Positions 28,044 to 36,938 of a DNA stretch of 37,179 bases are shown in pieces; within the stretch, counting starts at the first letter, position 1; each line of letters begins with the position of its first letter. A model generated the notes under the pieces. It did no database searches. It saw only the letters and a program-made list of their open reading frames with translations, and was not told the origin of the DNA. Made by a program: the position numbers and the translations under genes. This DNA comes from Elusimicrobiota bacterium (GTDB lineage Bacteria > Elusimicrobiota > Elusimicrobia > FEN-1173), in the NCBI GenBank assembly GCA_016715645.1, contig JADJZR010000017.1:1-37179 (forward strand). Direction: 5' to 3'.

Positions 28044-28240
28044 TAAATAGTCCTCCTATTAATTATGTGCCAAGGAACTTTATTTCCCGTCTCTGTCGCG
28101 CTGGTTATCCCGGCGTAACGCATCACCATATGGGTCCTGTCATTTGCGTTGGCAAGCGTTCCGTCTGGATTTGGATGAATACGCCCAGGCATAAACACTC
28201 TTATAACAGACGCTCGCTTGTTCCGGGTGTCGATTGCCAT
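28043..28240 (-). CDS. Conserved small structural-region protein (65 aa)
   Basis: MAIDTRNKRASVIRVFMPGRIHPNPDGTLANANDRTHMVMRYAGI is a signature I recognise from small proteins beside fibre genes in many phages (start xIDTRNKRAS, end MxYAGI). No biochemical role is known. It is coupled to the upstream fibre by a TAATG overlap. Confidence 0.72.
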   Translation of the reverse strand: MAIDTRNKRASVIRVFMPGRIHPNPDGTLANANDRTHMVMRYAGITSATETGNKVPWHIINRRTI

Positions 28241-28692
28241 TAGGCAAATTTCCCACGAATAAATGTTGTCCCATCATCCGACACTGTGGAAGACGATATA
28301 TTGGATCCATCCGCGTCGTTACGCAACACTTGAGTTGTACTGGTTTGCGTAACCTTATTTCGTGATAATGCCTGCATCCATCCAATTTTGTCTTTAATAG
28401 TGGCCGTTGCAGAAGGGACACTCGCTGGCTCCGCAAAAGTGTCAACCGTCAAAACGTCCAAAACTTCTGTATTTACTTCTGATTTCGCTGTTGATCCAAG
28501 AGAATAAACGTTTACACTTCCGCTCGTAATCGTCAACGCTGATGGAACACGTGTGAGTAAGGTCGTAACTCCAGATGAATCACCTGCCGCTGTTGTGGCC
28601 CCAACAGTCGTTCCGCTTAACCCTACCGTAGTGGTTGGATTCTCTATGTTACCCCAATCCAATCCAGCCGCCCCGGTAGCAGTTACGTCCAA
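28240..28692 (-). CDS. Fibre protein, C-terminal part (150 aa open)
   Basis: Codes LDVTATGAAGLDWGNIENPTTTVGLSGTTVGATT..., the standard fibre segment in which (P)TVAGRTLDVTATGAAGLDWxNxxNP follows. Upstream codons in the same frame (QPTVAGRT) continue past the formal ATG, so this is not an independent gene. C-terminus ASVPSATATIKDKIGWMQALSRNKVTQTSTTQVLRNDADGS is typical of such fibres. It belongs with the N-terminal part at 28964-29431. Confidence 0.65.
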   Translation of the reverse strand: MDVTATGAAGLDWGNIENPTTTVGLSGTTVGATTAAGDSSGVTTLLTRVPSALTITSGSVNVYSLGSTAKSEVNTEVLDVLTVDTFAEPASVPSATATIKDKIGWMQALSRNKVTQTSTTQVLRNDADGSNISSSTVSDDGTTFIRGKFA

Positions 28693-28963
28693 TGTTCGAC
28701 CCGCAACAGTCGGTTGTAATGACCAGTCGCATGTTGGTTCTCGACATTCCCCAATTGTCCAGACCTGTTCCAGACGTCGCTATTAACGACAGCCTCAGAT
28801 TTGTGGCGATATTTGTCCGGTGTCCCAGATGTGTTAAATTTGCCGCATGTCGTGTGTGCTAACCCACATTTCTGGGGGCCACAGTAATGCTGTAAATACC
28901 AGCGGCACCCAGTAACAGTAGTTGCTCCAATGTTGCGCCCCTTGAAACAGTCGGTTAGCCCAA
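28693..28963 (-). pseudogene. Broken middle of the fibre gene
   Basis: The stretch shows a second, mutated copy of the TGAAGLDW module: TGPPGLIGLT in one frame and PTVSRGATLEQ in another, then AAGIYSITVAPRNVG in a third. Several indels are needed to restore one frame. A missing G in the GGATTGGATTGG sequence is one clear example. Confidence 0.55.
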
Positions 28964-29431
28964 TCAATCCCGGCGGCCCGGTGGAGTCACCTCCATCGCG
29001 TTGTGCGAACAACAGATTTGATGCTTTTGACCTGTGTTACATCTACACGAGGCTTTACTTCGGTTTGATCCGCAACAGTCGCCATTGCCTGCCGCTACAA
29101 CATTAGGAAGCGCAGTCAACCCAAGCCTAACAGAATCAAACGGGTCATACGGAACAACCGTGTAAGCTGTGTCAGTCGGATCGGCCCCGGTGGCCGTCGC
29201 GTGAATCCACAATTCACCAACCGTGTTTGAATCGGTCGCGTTTCCGGCAACCTTGTAAAGGCCGTTCCCCACTTCTGCCACCGCGCCAGAAGGAGAAGCA
29301 AACGATGCGCCATTCTTTGAAATTGTTACCGTCGGGGACAAACCAGTCTTTCCAGTCACATGATCAGTTGAATCCACCATTAGAAACATCATTGGATACG
29401 TCGAATCGGATTGTTTACGCAATTTATTCAT
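28964..29431 (-). CDS. Fibre protein, N-terminal part
   Basis: Begins MNKLRKQSDSTYPMMFLMVDSTDHVTGKTGLSPTVTISKNG and continues with AVAEVGNGLYKVAGNATDSNTVGELWIHATATGADPTDTAYTVVPYDPFDSVRLGLTALP, a virion-attachment jelly-roll that is the usual N-terminus of a large class of phage fibres. Residues after about 115 (CCGSNRSKASCRC...) are out of frame: the correct continuation (ATVADQTEVKPRVDVTQV) is in another frame from about 29090. The full gene is 28240-29431. Confidence 0.7.
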   Translation of the reverse strand: MNKLRKQSDSTYPMMFLMVDSTDHVTGKTGLSPTVTISKNGASFASPSGAVAEVGNGLYKVAGNATDSNTVGELWIHATATGADPTDTAYTVVPYDPFDSVRLGLTALPNVVAAGNGDCCGSNRSKASCRCNTGQKHQICCSHNAMEVTPPGRRD

Positions 29432-30042
29432 TAGTGTTCACTCCTAGCACCCGCGCGCGTTCCGAGTGGTGCGAAAGACCGTCTGTTTTTTACTGTTCCG
29501 TCTGAATGAGTAATCGTAAGTTTAGGTCTAAAGGATGCCGTAGATTCTTCACGCATATAATAAAAGTTTGATTGTAGAGAACTTGTAGTTAGGAAGAATC
29601 CATAATTTGAATTTATAACACCAAACCAAGTTCTAACAATATTTGGGTTTAAATTCCATGAACTTGTGCTAAACCATCCAGACACTGCTGTCTCAGAACC
29701 AATGGCTGGTGTATCATAGTCAGTCCCCGCTGTGTTGCACCAGTTTGAACCAGCCCATGCTGTTGTTCCATCAATGGTTGTGTCTGTAACAGACTCATTC
29801 CATCCTGAATTTCCTGATTTTATAGAATAAGCATCTATTAAAATTGCATGATTTTCTATGTGATTAGTTAGTGTTAATACTGCAGACGAGCATATATCAG
29901 AACTATCGATACTTGATAAATCGAAAAAAAACAAAAGTTTTAGATTTTCAGTTATGGAGTTTATGTTTGCAGTCCCATTCCCACCACCAAATGAATTAAT
30001 TTGAGCATCCAAATCGGGAGATTGGAAAACTGTAACACTCAT
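29431..30042 (-). CDS. DNRLRE-type jelly-roll fibre protein (203 aa)
   Basis: FDLSSIDSSDICSSAVLTLTNHIENHAILIDAYSI, then GWNESVTDTTIDGTTAWAGSNWCNTAGTDY and the closing SFRPKLTITH match DNRLRE-domain carbohydrate-binding-like proteins, in which strands are followed by W-N-E-x-x-V-T-W-like turns. Probably a spike or decoration domain on the virion. Start overlaps the upstream stop by four bases; base composition is more AT-rich than its neighbours, which could reflect transfer. Confidence 0.72.
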   Translation of the reverse strand: MSVTVFQSPDLDAQINSFGGGNGTANINSITENLKLLFFFDLSSIDSSDICSSAVLTLTNHIENHAILIDAYSIKSGNSGWNESVTDTTIDGTTAWAGSNWCNTAGTDYDTPAIGSETAVSGWFSTSSWNLNPNIVRTWFGVINSNYGFFLTTSSLQSNFYYMREESTASFRPKLTITHSDGTVKNRRSFAPLGTRAGARSEH

Positions 30043-30260
30043 CTACGCACCCATCCTGTATCGCTGTTATCACGTTGATCCCACACCGTAGACGAAATAG
30101 ACCCACCCGTTGACGTGAACCTCGGCTTAAACTCAATTCGGTTGAGGCCGTCTATGATCTGAAAGTTATACCCTCCGCCAAATCCCGAATAGTAAACGGG
30201 CTGTCTCCTGTTCACCCATCCACTGTCAACATTATCGCGTCGTGTCCAGACTGTAGGCAC
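30039..30260 (-). CDS. Small repeat protein beside capsid genes (73 aa)
   Basis: The motif VWTRRDNVDSGWVNRR near the start returns at the end as VWDQRDNSDTGWVRR, giving two RDN-x-D-x-GW repeats around a beta stretch. Small proteins of this form lie near capsid genes in other phages. GTG 30260 has GGGGG eight bases upstream. Confidence 0.62.
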   Translation of the reverse strand: MPTVWTRRDNVDSGWVNRRQPVYYSGFGGGYNFQIIDGLNRIEFKPRFTSTGGSISSTVWDQRDNSDTGWVRR

Positions 30261-30263
30261 TAT

Positions 30264-30326
30264 TTAACCCCCAAAAATAGAGTAGGCTTTCCACCCACTC
30301 GCCACGTTCTCCCCGTGGTCAGGCAC
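30264..30326 (-). CDS. 20-aa ORF between structural genes
   Basis: GTG 30326 opens MPDHGENVASGWKAYSIFGG, ending four bases before the next gene. The coding-like sequence fills the gap neatly, but there is no strong ribosome-binding site. Could be the remains of a longer protein. Confidence 0.35.
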   Translation of the reverse strand: MPDHGENVASGWKAYSIFGG

Positions 30327-30333
30327 TTTAATA

Positions 30334-30636
30334 TTACCGTCCGATAACCAGAATCTCGGCGGTAGCTCCGGTCCAATCCGTCGCCGCAGTTCCAGCGGCG
30401 GCAGTCGTCACAACCGTAATCACAAGACCCGAGAAGGTGGCGAAAATGCCAGCCAGCGCGGCGTCATAACCAGCGGTAAGCGTCGGATTCACGTAAAGAA
30501 TTTCAGAAATGCCGTGAGTCGCGGCGGTCAACGTCACCGTGTCAGATGCGGACGCGGGAACGCAGGTAATTTTCAATACTTTGTAGTCGCCGGCAAACTC
30601 AGTAACTCCGGCGGCGGTTCCAGTAATAGCACCCAT
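30334..30636 (-). CDS. Small structural protein next to the capsid gene (100 aa)
   Basis: Ala/Thr/Gly-rich all-beta product (MGAITGTAAGVTEFAGDYKVLKITCVPASASDTVTLTAATHG...). Proteins of this size and type commonly follow the major capsid gene and may be head decoration or completion proteins. AAGGAG precedes ATG 30636. Confidence 0.7.
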   Translation of the reverse strand: MGAITGTAAGVTEFAGDYKVLKITCVPASASDTVTLTAATHGISEILYVNPTLTAGYDAALAGIFATFSGLVITVVTTAAAGTAATDWTGATAEILVIGR

Positions 30637-30661
30637 TTTTTAATCTCCTTGTCCGTTATAA

Positions 30662-31768
30662 TTAAACTGCGGCCGCGGCATCCACCGCTATAACCCCGTA
30701 TTCAAGGCTGTTGAACATCGCCTTTTGAATACCACCGATGAAGTTAGCCGCAACGCCGTCTTTGTTTTTGTAGTCAAACGTTTCGACCACAAGCGCGTCA
30801 GGATTTGAGGCTTCCGCCATCAAAACGGCGGACTGGCCAACCAGGAGATTCCGGGCGCAGTCAACGGCGCAGTCAGTCCCAGTCGCGGCTCCACGGAACG
30901 AGTTCCCGGCAACGCTCACATCGAGCCAAGGCACAAACTCATTTTCGAGAAGTAGCACGTTCGACCAATAGCCAAGCGCACCTCGGAACACGGGGTTTTT
31001 GTCACCGCGCTCGCGGGCGTTTTGCTGTGCAGTTTTCCAATCGGCAGATTTCCGAATGTCGCGCACGCACAACGGATGGAGATACATCACGTAGAACGAT
31101 TCACCACCACGTTCAATTTTCTGAATCTTCGGATTAGCCAACGTAGCCATCGTGGCCGCAGACGTCACCAAGTCCAACGTCATAGTATCAGCCGCCGCCA
31201 ACGCATCGGTCCCTGTAGTTTCAGCACACAGATACCGAGCTCCAATTCCAGCCGCTTCGTGTGCGTCAGGAATATAATCAGGCGTGTTAGACCAAGCCGC
31301 ACGACCACCAACTACAACTCCATTAGTGTCAACTAAAGTCGTGTTCGTTACACCTCCAAGTTTGAGAAAAATTTGGCGGGAAATAAATTCCTTCATCCAC
31401 ACGCGCAAATTCTCACGAGCCGCTCTGATTTGGTCATACACAGTTTTTTGGGCATCCAGTTTACCAGTCAAACGCACACCATTTCGGATTTGGTCAATGG
31501 CAACCTGTTCAGAATAGGAACTCATCGCCTCTTCATTCCCTTCCAATTCACTGTCACCCGTAATACCATTTCCGGCCAATCTCGCAACTAATCCAAACGT
31601 CTGAATGTCCCCTTTCAATTTAGCCAAGTCACGGGAAACATTCACTACGTTGTTTTGGCCTTCGCCCATAAACATCATCACGTTCTCTACATCTTTCATC
31701 ACATCGTCAAGAAGTTCTTTAGCCCACAACTCTTGACGAAGCGCGTCAATACTAATAGTATTAGCCAT
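30662..31768 (-). CDS. Major capsid protein, N4-gp56 family (368 aa)
   Basis: HK97-fold capsid subunit. LRQELWAKELLDDVMKDVENVMMFMGEGQNNVVNVSRDLAKLKGDIQTFGLVARLAGNGITGDSELEGNEEAMSSYSEQVAIDQIRNGVRL is the well-conserved first part of the N4-gp56-type capsid family (LW, MGxGxNxxI, DLxKxKGDxxTFGLV, GxxGDxxLEGNEE, IDQxRNxVRL). Length is usual. AAAAGGAGAAAGC precedes the start. Scaffold gene upstream, small beta-protein downstream, as in related phages. Confidence 0.93.
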   Translation of the reverse strand: MANTISIDALRQELWAKELLDDVMKDVENVMMFMGEGQNNVVNVSRDLAKLKGDIQTFGLVARLAGNGITGDSELEGNEEAMSSYSEQVAIDQIRNGVRLTGKLDAQKTVYDQIRAARENLRVWMKEFISRQIFLKLGGVTNTTLVDTNGVVVGGRAAWSNTPDYIPDAHEAAGIGARYLCAETTGTDALAAADTMTLDLVTSAATMATLANPKIQKIERGGESFYVMYLHPLCVRDIRKSADWKTAQQNARERGDKNPVFRGALGYWSNVLLLENEFVPWLDVSVAGNSFRGAATGTDCAVDCARNLLVGQSAVLMAEASNPDALVVETFDYKNKDGVAANFIGGIQKAMFNSLEYGVIAVDAAAAV

Positions 31769-31789
31769 TTTGCTTTCTCCTTTTAGTTT

Positions 31790-32875
31790 TTACCCACGTA
31801 ATAGCCGTGCATACTGTTCAGGGTGTTTTTCTCTGAATGTTAACCGCTGTCGCGTATCCATCCGACTTAGATCGGCCAGTGTCACATCCTCAGCCGTCAC
31901 CATTCTTCGTCCACCACCACCAGATACAGACGCACTCGACGCTCTACGTTGAGTGTTTTCTTCTATGCGCTTCATCTTTTCCGGAGTTAGGCCCCCGTTT
32001 ACCTTTGGTTCGGGTTTAAGAACTTCCCCGTCTAGTTCGGCACTCGTGCCGTGATCTGGGTGCAATTGTCCTATCTCGTACGCAATCATCGCCCCGTTAT
32101 AGTCATCAAGCCCTAACGAATCGGCGTTCGCCGCCGCATGTTGTAATTCATTAAACAACTTGACAGCCTTTGCGCGTTTCCACGGTTCATTAATAGAGTT
32201 CAAATTCTTAATCACGTCTCTCGCACGTCCAACAACTACATCGAAATCCTTATAAATGTGTTTCGCATACTCTTCTTGCGCTTGTTGAGCTTGAACAACA
32301 GCTGACGCCCGAGAATTAACATCAGCCTGCCGTTTGTTCTCCTCTTCAATCTCACGCAAACGCAGTTCACGCAAAGCCCTAACAGTCAACGGCTTATCGT
32401 CAGGGTCACCCTCTTCTTCTGTTTGTGCTTGTGGCACCTGGTTCAGCCTAGCTTCTAATGCCGCCCGTTCAGTCTTCGCTTTCTCTAGCTCAGCTTCCAA
32501 CCTCTGCCGAGCTGTCCTCTCGTTCTTCATCCGGAAATACATGCCTCGAATCGGATCACCCGGCGGTAACACTCCAGCTAACGCTTTCTCTTGCTCAGCA
32601 GTCAAATTGATCTCAGGCAACCCGCTTACAACCTTTTTCTCAGGCTTCTCCTCAACCTTAACTTCCTCTTTCGCAACATTCTCTTTAACTTCTTCCTTAT
32701 TCACAGGCTCTTCTTTCTTCTGTTCAGCTTTGTCGATCAACCCAAACTTCGCCGCTTTCTCAATCTCGTCTTTACTCCAACCACGGCCCTTAACTTCCTC
32801 AAGCGTTGGTTTCGTATTGACAACAACTTCTTTAATTTCCGGAATCTCTACCGTGTTTAAATTCACTTCGCTCAT
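31790..32875 (-). CDS. Scaffolding protein (361 aa)
   Basis: Highly charged and mostly coiled: Glu/Lys-rich N-terminus (EQKKEEPVNKEEVKENVAKEEVKVEEKPEKK), long helix (NERTARQRLEAELEKAKTERAALEARLN), then QQAQEEYAKHIYKDFDVVVGRARDVIKN. This composition and the position between portal and capsid genes mark a scaffold that guides capsid assembly and leaves. ATG 32875 with GAGGAG upstream is chosen over GTG 32899. The C-terminus (TFREKHPEQYARLLRG) is basic, as needed for capsid contact. Confidence 0.82.
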   Translation of the reverse strand: MSEVNLNTVEIPEIKEVVVNTKPTLEEVKGRGWSKDEIEKAAKFGLIDKAEQKKEEPVNKEEVKENVAKEEVKVEEKPEKKVVSGLPEINLTAEQEKALAGVLPPGDPIRGMYFRMKNERTARQRLEAELEKAKTERAALEARLNQVPQAQTEEEGDPDDKPLTVRALRELRLREIEEENKRQADVNSRASAVVQAQQAQEEYAKHIYKDFDVVVGRARDVIKNLNSINEPWKRAKAVKLFNELQHAAANADSLGLDDYNGAMIAYEIGQLHPDHGTSAELDGEVLKPEPKVNGGLTPEKMKRIEENTQRRASSASVSGGGGRRMVTAEDVTLADLSRMDTRQRLTFREKHPEQYARLLRG

Positions 32876-32916
32876 TTGGTTTCTCCTCGTGCTTAGCACG
32901 TTTTTTATTAATCACT

Positions 32917-32977
32917 TGGCAACAAAAGAGCCGCCCTCCATTTTAAAGGAGGACGGCCCCTAATAGCCGTGTTGCCA
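32917..32977 (-). terminator. Nested hairpin, probable terminator between portal and scaffold genes
   Basis: Inner stem GCCGTCCTCC / GGAGGGCGGC (32957-32948 with 32939-32930, one G-T pair), followed on the minus strand by TCTTTTGTT. An outer stem TGGCAACA / TGTTGCCA (32917-32924 with 32970-32977) encloses it. It may terminate or set the level of capsid versus portal transcripts. Confidence 0.6.
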
Positions 32978-33031
32978 GAGGTGCGGATTTAGGCCGCTAA
33001 AGAGGGAATGACCCTCACCCTAAATTAATCT

Positions 33032-33328
33032 CTACCGTTTGGGGTTAATCCACATCCCGTGTCCGCCGTTCCCATGCCTCCACCAGATGTGATTCGCACT
33101 CGCTTCCCCAACCACAACTTCACCCGTAGGTGCCTCAAAATACTTTTGCCCTTCCCCTAACGCAGGTAATACTTCTACCGCGACGGCTTTTTTGGTTTCT
33201 TCTTCCCTTTCGAGCATCCCATCGTGATCCTCCTCTTGTTTGTCTACAATAACTTCAACCTCTTCCTCTTGAACCGCCTTTACAACTACTTCATCTTTTT
33301 TATTCTTGCTACCCTTGGGCCTGCCCAT
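33032..33328 (-). CDS. AT-hook-like small head-region protein (98 aa)
   Basis: Begins MGRPKGSKNKKDEVV, an AT-hook-like GRPKGSKNKK motif, followed by an acidic stretch (EEEVEVIVDKQEED) and a conserved-looking end (APTGEVVVGEASANHIWWRHGNGGHGMWINPKR). Similar small genes follow the portal in other podovirus-like genomes. Function unknown. ATG overlaps the portal 3' end by 20 bases. Confidence 0.7.
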   Translation of the reverse strand: MGRPKGSKNKKDEVVVKAVQEEEVEVIVDKQEEDHDGMLEREEETKKAVAVEVLPALGEGQKYFEAPTGEVVVGEASANHIWWRHGNGGHGMWINPKR

Positions 33329-35366
33329 TTTGTCCTCCTGGCCGCATTATGCCACTACCACCTAGAACAGGTCCGGGTCCAGTAGTCGGCACTCGCGCAT
33401 TTTTAATCGCAGTTACAATCTTTGTCTTTGTCGATTGTGGTAACTGGCTCTCCTCAATCAACAGTTCCGGCGGTATAACTCCCGGCAACCCACTCGATAT
33501 CTCCTTCAATTCCAAGGCGTTCGCCATCCGCATCGTCTCAGACGACACAGCCTCGCCAATACTTACATCATAATCCCCTAAACTACCACTTAATACTTCC
33601 GCAATCGCTAAGTCAGCCATCTCTTTGTCATACTGCATCGGAACACCATACTCGTCTTTCATCGGTTCCTGTTCCATCGTCTCTGGGTTCATCAACTGTA
33701 ACGGAGGGAAGTTCTTAATCAAAAAAGATTCTCCCAATATCTTCTTTGCCGTCTCCGTGTCAAAGATCTTCCCAATTTGTGACAGCACAAACCGACCAGC
33801 CATCTTCCGCGATCGCGTCAGATTGTCAAACAGCTCCTGAACCATCAGCAATCCCTGTTTCTGCCTCAGCGCAATCGCCCTACCACTATCGCTCCCACCC
33901 TGTTGCACTGCCAGCAAGTCCGCATTTATACCCAACGACATCTTCATCTTTTCTAATGCGTCCCGGCTAATCTCAGAGTGAGCATTAGACAACGGCGAAG
34001 GCGTTATTCGCTCAGGTTTCCCTTTACCAGTCTTATACTCCAAATTAATCCCAGGTACAGACCCGAAATTACGAACATCGTCCGCGTTTACCCACGCATC
34101 TTGCTCACTCAGCCACCCGCTATTAACAGAACTGTTCAAGTGCCGGATCATCAACGTCGTCGCCTTGTTATGCCGATCCTGCGCGTTCTTTACACCATGC
34201 ACCAACCCCTGTACCAACAAATGCCGATCATCCCCACTCAACGGCGCAGTCGAAAACCGCGCATAGTACGGAATAATATGAAAACTCTTCCATTTCGGAT
34301 AAAACCACGCCCGCTCATCAGCCAGCGCATCGTTCTGCCCAGGCACAAACGAACACACCCACATCTCCTTAACATACTTCTTAATGTGAATGTACCGCCC
34401 TCGGTCCTCAGGAACCATAATCTGTGCATGCACCGCAGGGTCCATCCCACCAGTCGCCATCATAACAGCATGCGCCGCCTCAGCCTCGTCAATGCTCCGA
34501 ACATACTCCGCAATGAACCTGTCAGCCTTCTCACCACTCTCAGCCTCAATAATCGTCCCAGTCTTCTTGTCACCAACAAAACTGTGCAGAACACTCTTCC
34601 TATAGTACCTCTCAATCAAATCAACACACTCTTCACCCTTATACCCATCCCCACTATAACCAGCCCCGCTAGTAGTACCATAATCACGCTTCTGAACGTG
34701 CGCCTTTTCACCAGTATCTAAATCCAAATGCAGTTTACCATCACTGATACCCTTAATCTCTTCAGCCCTCTCAGGAAATAAATTAATCAAATCTTCCTTA
34801 GTTATGTCCTTAGTTACCTTATACACATACCGCGCATCACCAAAATCATATTCCCTACTGTTCGGGTCTGGATACACCTGGCACCCGTCTAGCTTCTTCC
34901 ACTTCGGCCTTCCATTAATCAGACTCTCGTCATTCTCAAGATACATCTCCAAATATGACTCACCACACGTTATACCGTCCTTGAACTGCTCACTCGACTT
35001 GTCACTATATCCAGATACTTCAATCGACTTCTTAAACAAAAACGTAGCTATCTCAGCCCTTAGCCCGTCCTCCTCACCTTCAGGAAACGCCTTAAAGTCA
35101 GTCCTGTTCTGCCTCTCCAACCCAGTCAGCAAATACAAATTAGGCGCTATCTGATTGTCAGTAGCAGGCTTTATCTTCGCCTTCTCCAACGCCACTTTGT
35201 CTTCTTCACTCCACTGATCACCTAACGCATACTTGAAATCCTTGATCTCCCTCTTTACCAACTCAGCTTTCGCACCATACGCTATCCTAAATTCCTTCTC
35301 ATACATCCCAATATCCTTGGAAACAACTTCTCCATCCCTAACATCAACTCCACTACTCATCTCCAT
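33309..35366 (-). CDS. Portal protein, P22 type (685 aa)
   Basis: Ring protein at one vertex through which DNA enters. Recognised from FRIAYGAKAELVKREIKDFKYALGDQWSEEDKVALEKAKIKPATDNQIAPNLYLLTGLERQNRTDFKAFPEG near the start, GITCGESYLEMYLE, and KKLDGCQVYPDPNSREYDFGDARYVY, the motif typical for P22-like portals. Length near 700 fits the family. The C-terminus is Pro/Gly-rich (TTGPGPVLGGSGIMRPGGQNG). Several starts are in frame (35420, 35386, 35366); ATG 35366 has GGGGG four bases upstream and overlaps the 77-aa gene least. Confidence 0.88.
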   Translation of the reverse strand: MEMSSGVDVRDGEVVSKDIGMYEKEFRIAYGAKAELVKREIKDFKYALGDQWSEEDKVALEKAKIKPATDNQIAPNLYLLTGLERQNRTDFKAFPEGEEDGLRAEIATFLFKKSIEVSGYSDKSSEQFKDGITCGESYLEMYLENDESLINGRPKWKKLDGCQVYPDPNSREYDFGDARYVYKVTKDITKEDLINLFPERAEEIKGISDGKLHLDLDTGEKAHVQKRDYGTTSGAGYSGDGYKGEECVDLIERYYRKSVLHSFVGDKKTGTIIEAESGEKADRFIAEYVRSIDEAEAAHAVMMATGGMDPAVHAQIMVPEDRGRYIHIKKYVKEMWVCSFVPGQNDALADERAWFYPKWKSFHIIPYYARFSTAPLSGDDRHLLVQGLVHGVKNAQDRHNKATTLMIRHLNSSVNSGWLSEQDAWVNADDVRNFGSVPGINLEYKTGKGKPERITPSPLSNAHSEISRDALEKMKMSLGINADLLAVQQGGSDSGRAIALRQKQGLLMVQELFDNLTRSRKMAGRFVLSQIGKIFDTETAKKILGESFLIKNFPPLQLMNPETMEQEPMKDEYGVPMQYDKEMADLAIAEVLSGSLGDYDVSIGEAVSSETMRMANALELKEISSGLPGVIPPELLIEESQLPQSTKTKIVTAIKNARVPTTGPGPVLGGSGIMRPGGQNGQAQG

Positions 35367-35586
35367 TTGCGCCCCCGTCTTCTCCATAAATCTTCTCATG
35401 TTCACGGTCCACAAGAACACTGAAATCCGTCGCCCCTATCGCTAACCTCACCACCTGCTTACTCAACAACATCTGTACAACGTTCTCTAATGCCCTTTGC
35501 CGACTCTCCAAAAAATACAGCCTCCCAAGCATTGTCTTAGCCCTTTGCTCTCTCCGGTACGACCTTACATTAGCTTCGTGTCCCAT
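35353..35586 (-). CDS. Hypothetical 77-aa protein between terminase and portal
   Basis: A helical, Arg/Glu-rich protein (SYRREQRAKTMLGRLYFLESRQRALENVVQMLLSKQV), probably coiled. The 5' codons are repeated at bases 1-12. Location suggests a packaging or portal accessory function, which the sequence does not show. Starts 13 bases after the large terminase stop. Confidence 0.65.
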   Translation of the reverse strand: MGHEANVRSYRREQRAKTMLGRLYFLESRQRALENVVQMLLSKQVVRLAIGATDFSVLVDREHEKIYGEDGGANGDE

Positions 35587-35599
35587 ACTTATTCCAAAA

Positions 35600-36938
35600 T
35601 CATCCTAACACCTCCGCTATACTCACACCATCTTTACCCCTCTTAGACGCCCTCATGTACTTGTCAAGCCCTTCCTTTACCTTACCTTCACCAACAGCAT
35701 ACAAACCATACACCAAAGCGTCTCCGTCATCCGGTGACCGTCCATGCCTCTTCTTTACATCGTCCTTGCTCTCTACCTGTAATTCTTGATTAGACTTTAC
35801 CTTATACTTTAGCCAGGATAGCTGGTCCGTCCCCTCATCATCTCCCAGTACCTCAACTAATCCCATCTCAAACATACTCCCAACAGTTCCCCACATCTCA
35901 GACCTCTTATTGTTGTACCCAGCAACACCTTTAGCAGAAGAATTGATCGGTATAACGTGACAGTCTAACTCCCTCAACCTATCAACTACACCAGATCCTA
36001 CACCAATTTCATCCACCGCATACGACTGTATCCCGCCATGTTTCTTTGCAAACAGTTGCAAGCCCAACAGTCTCCATCGTAGACTTCTTTTCGTAGCTAG
36101 CACGTCCAATAACCCTTCTATACTTAGGACACCCTTCTACCGCATAAAACACCGTCTTATCATCACCGTATCTGGCTACATCCACCGCAACTATAGAGCG
36201 GATTGGATAGCCTAACCCCAGTGACCGTTTCTTAGCCGCACTCACCCAACCGGGTTGTATCACCGTAGACGTTGTATCACCTGAATCCCATGAGTTAAGT
36301 ACAAATCTAGCGTACAAAGTAGGCTTGCTATCTTTTAGCTTTAGCCAGGACTGTAAAGTGTCGGAAGGTATGTACCCTCCGACATCTAAGTAATTAGATT
36401 CAAACAGTGGATACGAATCATCCTTAGTAGCAGGTGACTTCCATAACTTGTAGATCCAATTTTCACCATTTGTATTGGCTATAATAAATCCGCATCTGCC
36501 AGTATCGGCCCTTCTTAATCTTCCATGTAACTTGAAAAAAGATTCATCACTATCAAACTCTTCTGCCTGCTCAATCCCAAACCATCCAAGGTTCATATTT
36601 TGAATATTGTTCATTTGCTCCATGTGCCGAAAGAGAATCTCGGATCCATTAGCAAGTTTGCAAGATCCTTCCGAAGAAATTTTCAAGCCAGTGTAACTCT
36701 CAAAATCTTTCATTGTAGAATCTCTCAAATCTGAAAACTCCTTACGAAAAATGACACCTAAGTTACCAGGAAACTTTTCAGACTGCATCATGGCCTTAGC
36801 AATTAATGCCGTACTCTTACCAGTACCCCAACCTCCCACAAATGCTGGGAACCTTTTTTCACTTAAGATAAATTTGGCTTGCGGAATTGTAAGATGAAAA
36901 ACTTTTTTTTCTTTCTTAGGTTTATCGTCGGGACTCAT
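35600..36938 (-). CDS. terL: Terminase large subunit (446 aa, one frameshift in this copy)
   Basis: Motor and nuclease that packages DNA into the head. ATPase: Walker A GGWGTGKST at 35-43, Walker B-like WFGIEQAEEF at 119-128, coupling motif IIANTNGENW at about 152-161. Nuclease: D253 in AVDVARYGDD, an acidic AVDEIGVGSG segment at about 305, and RSPDDGDALVYGLYA near the end. The frame is open from 36938 to 36009 and again from 36109 to 35600; the break is a missing GC after CAGTTGC near 36057, present in the left copy (GLAQLFAKKHGG). Overlaps the end of terS. Confidence 0.9.

Noticed and set aside
33978..34721. Plus-strand ORF of 247 aa opposite the portal gene
   Set aside because: Product is antisense-like (Arg/Pro/Thr-rich) and the portal reading frame on the minus strand is certain.
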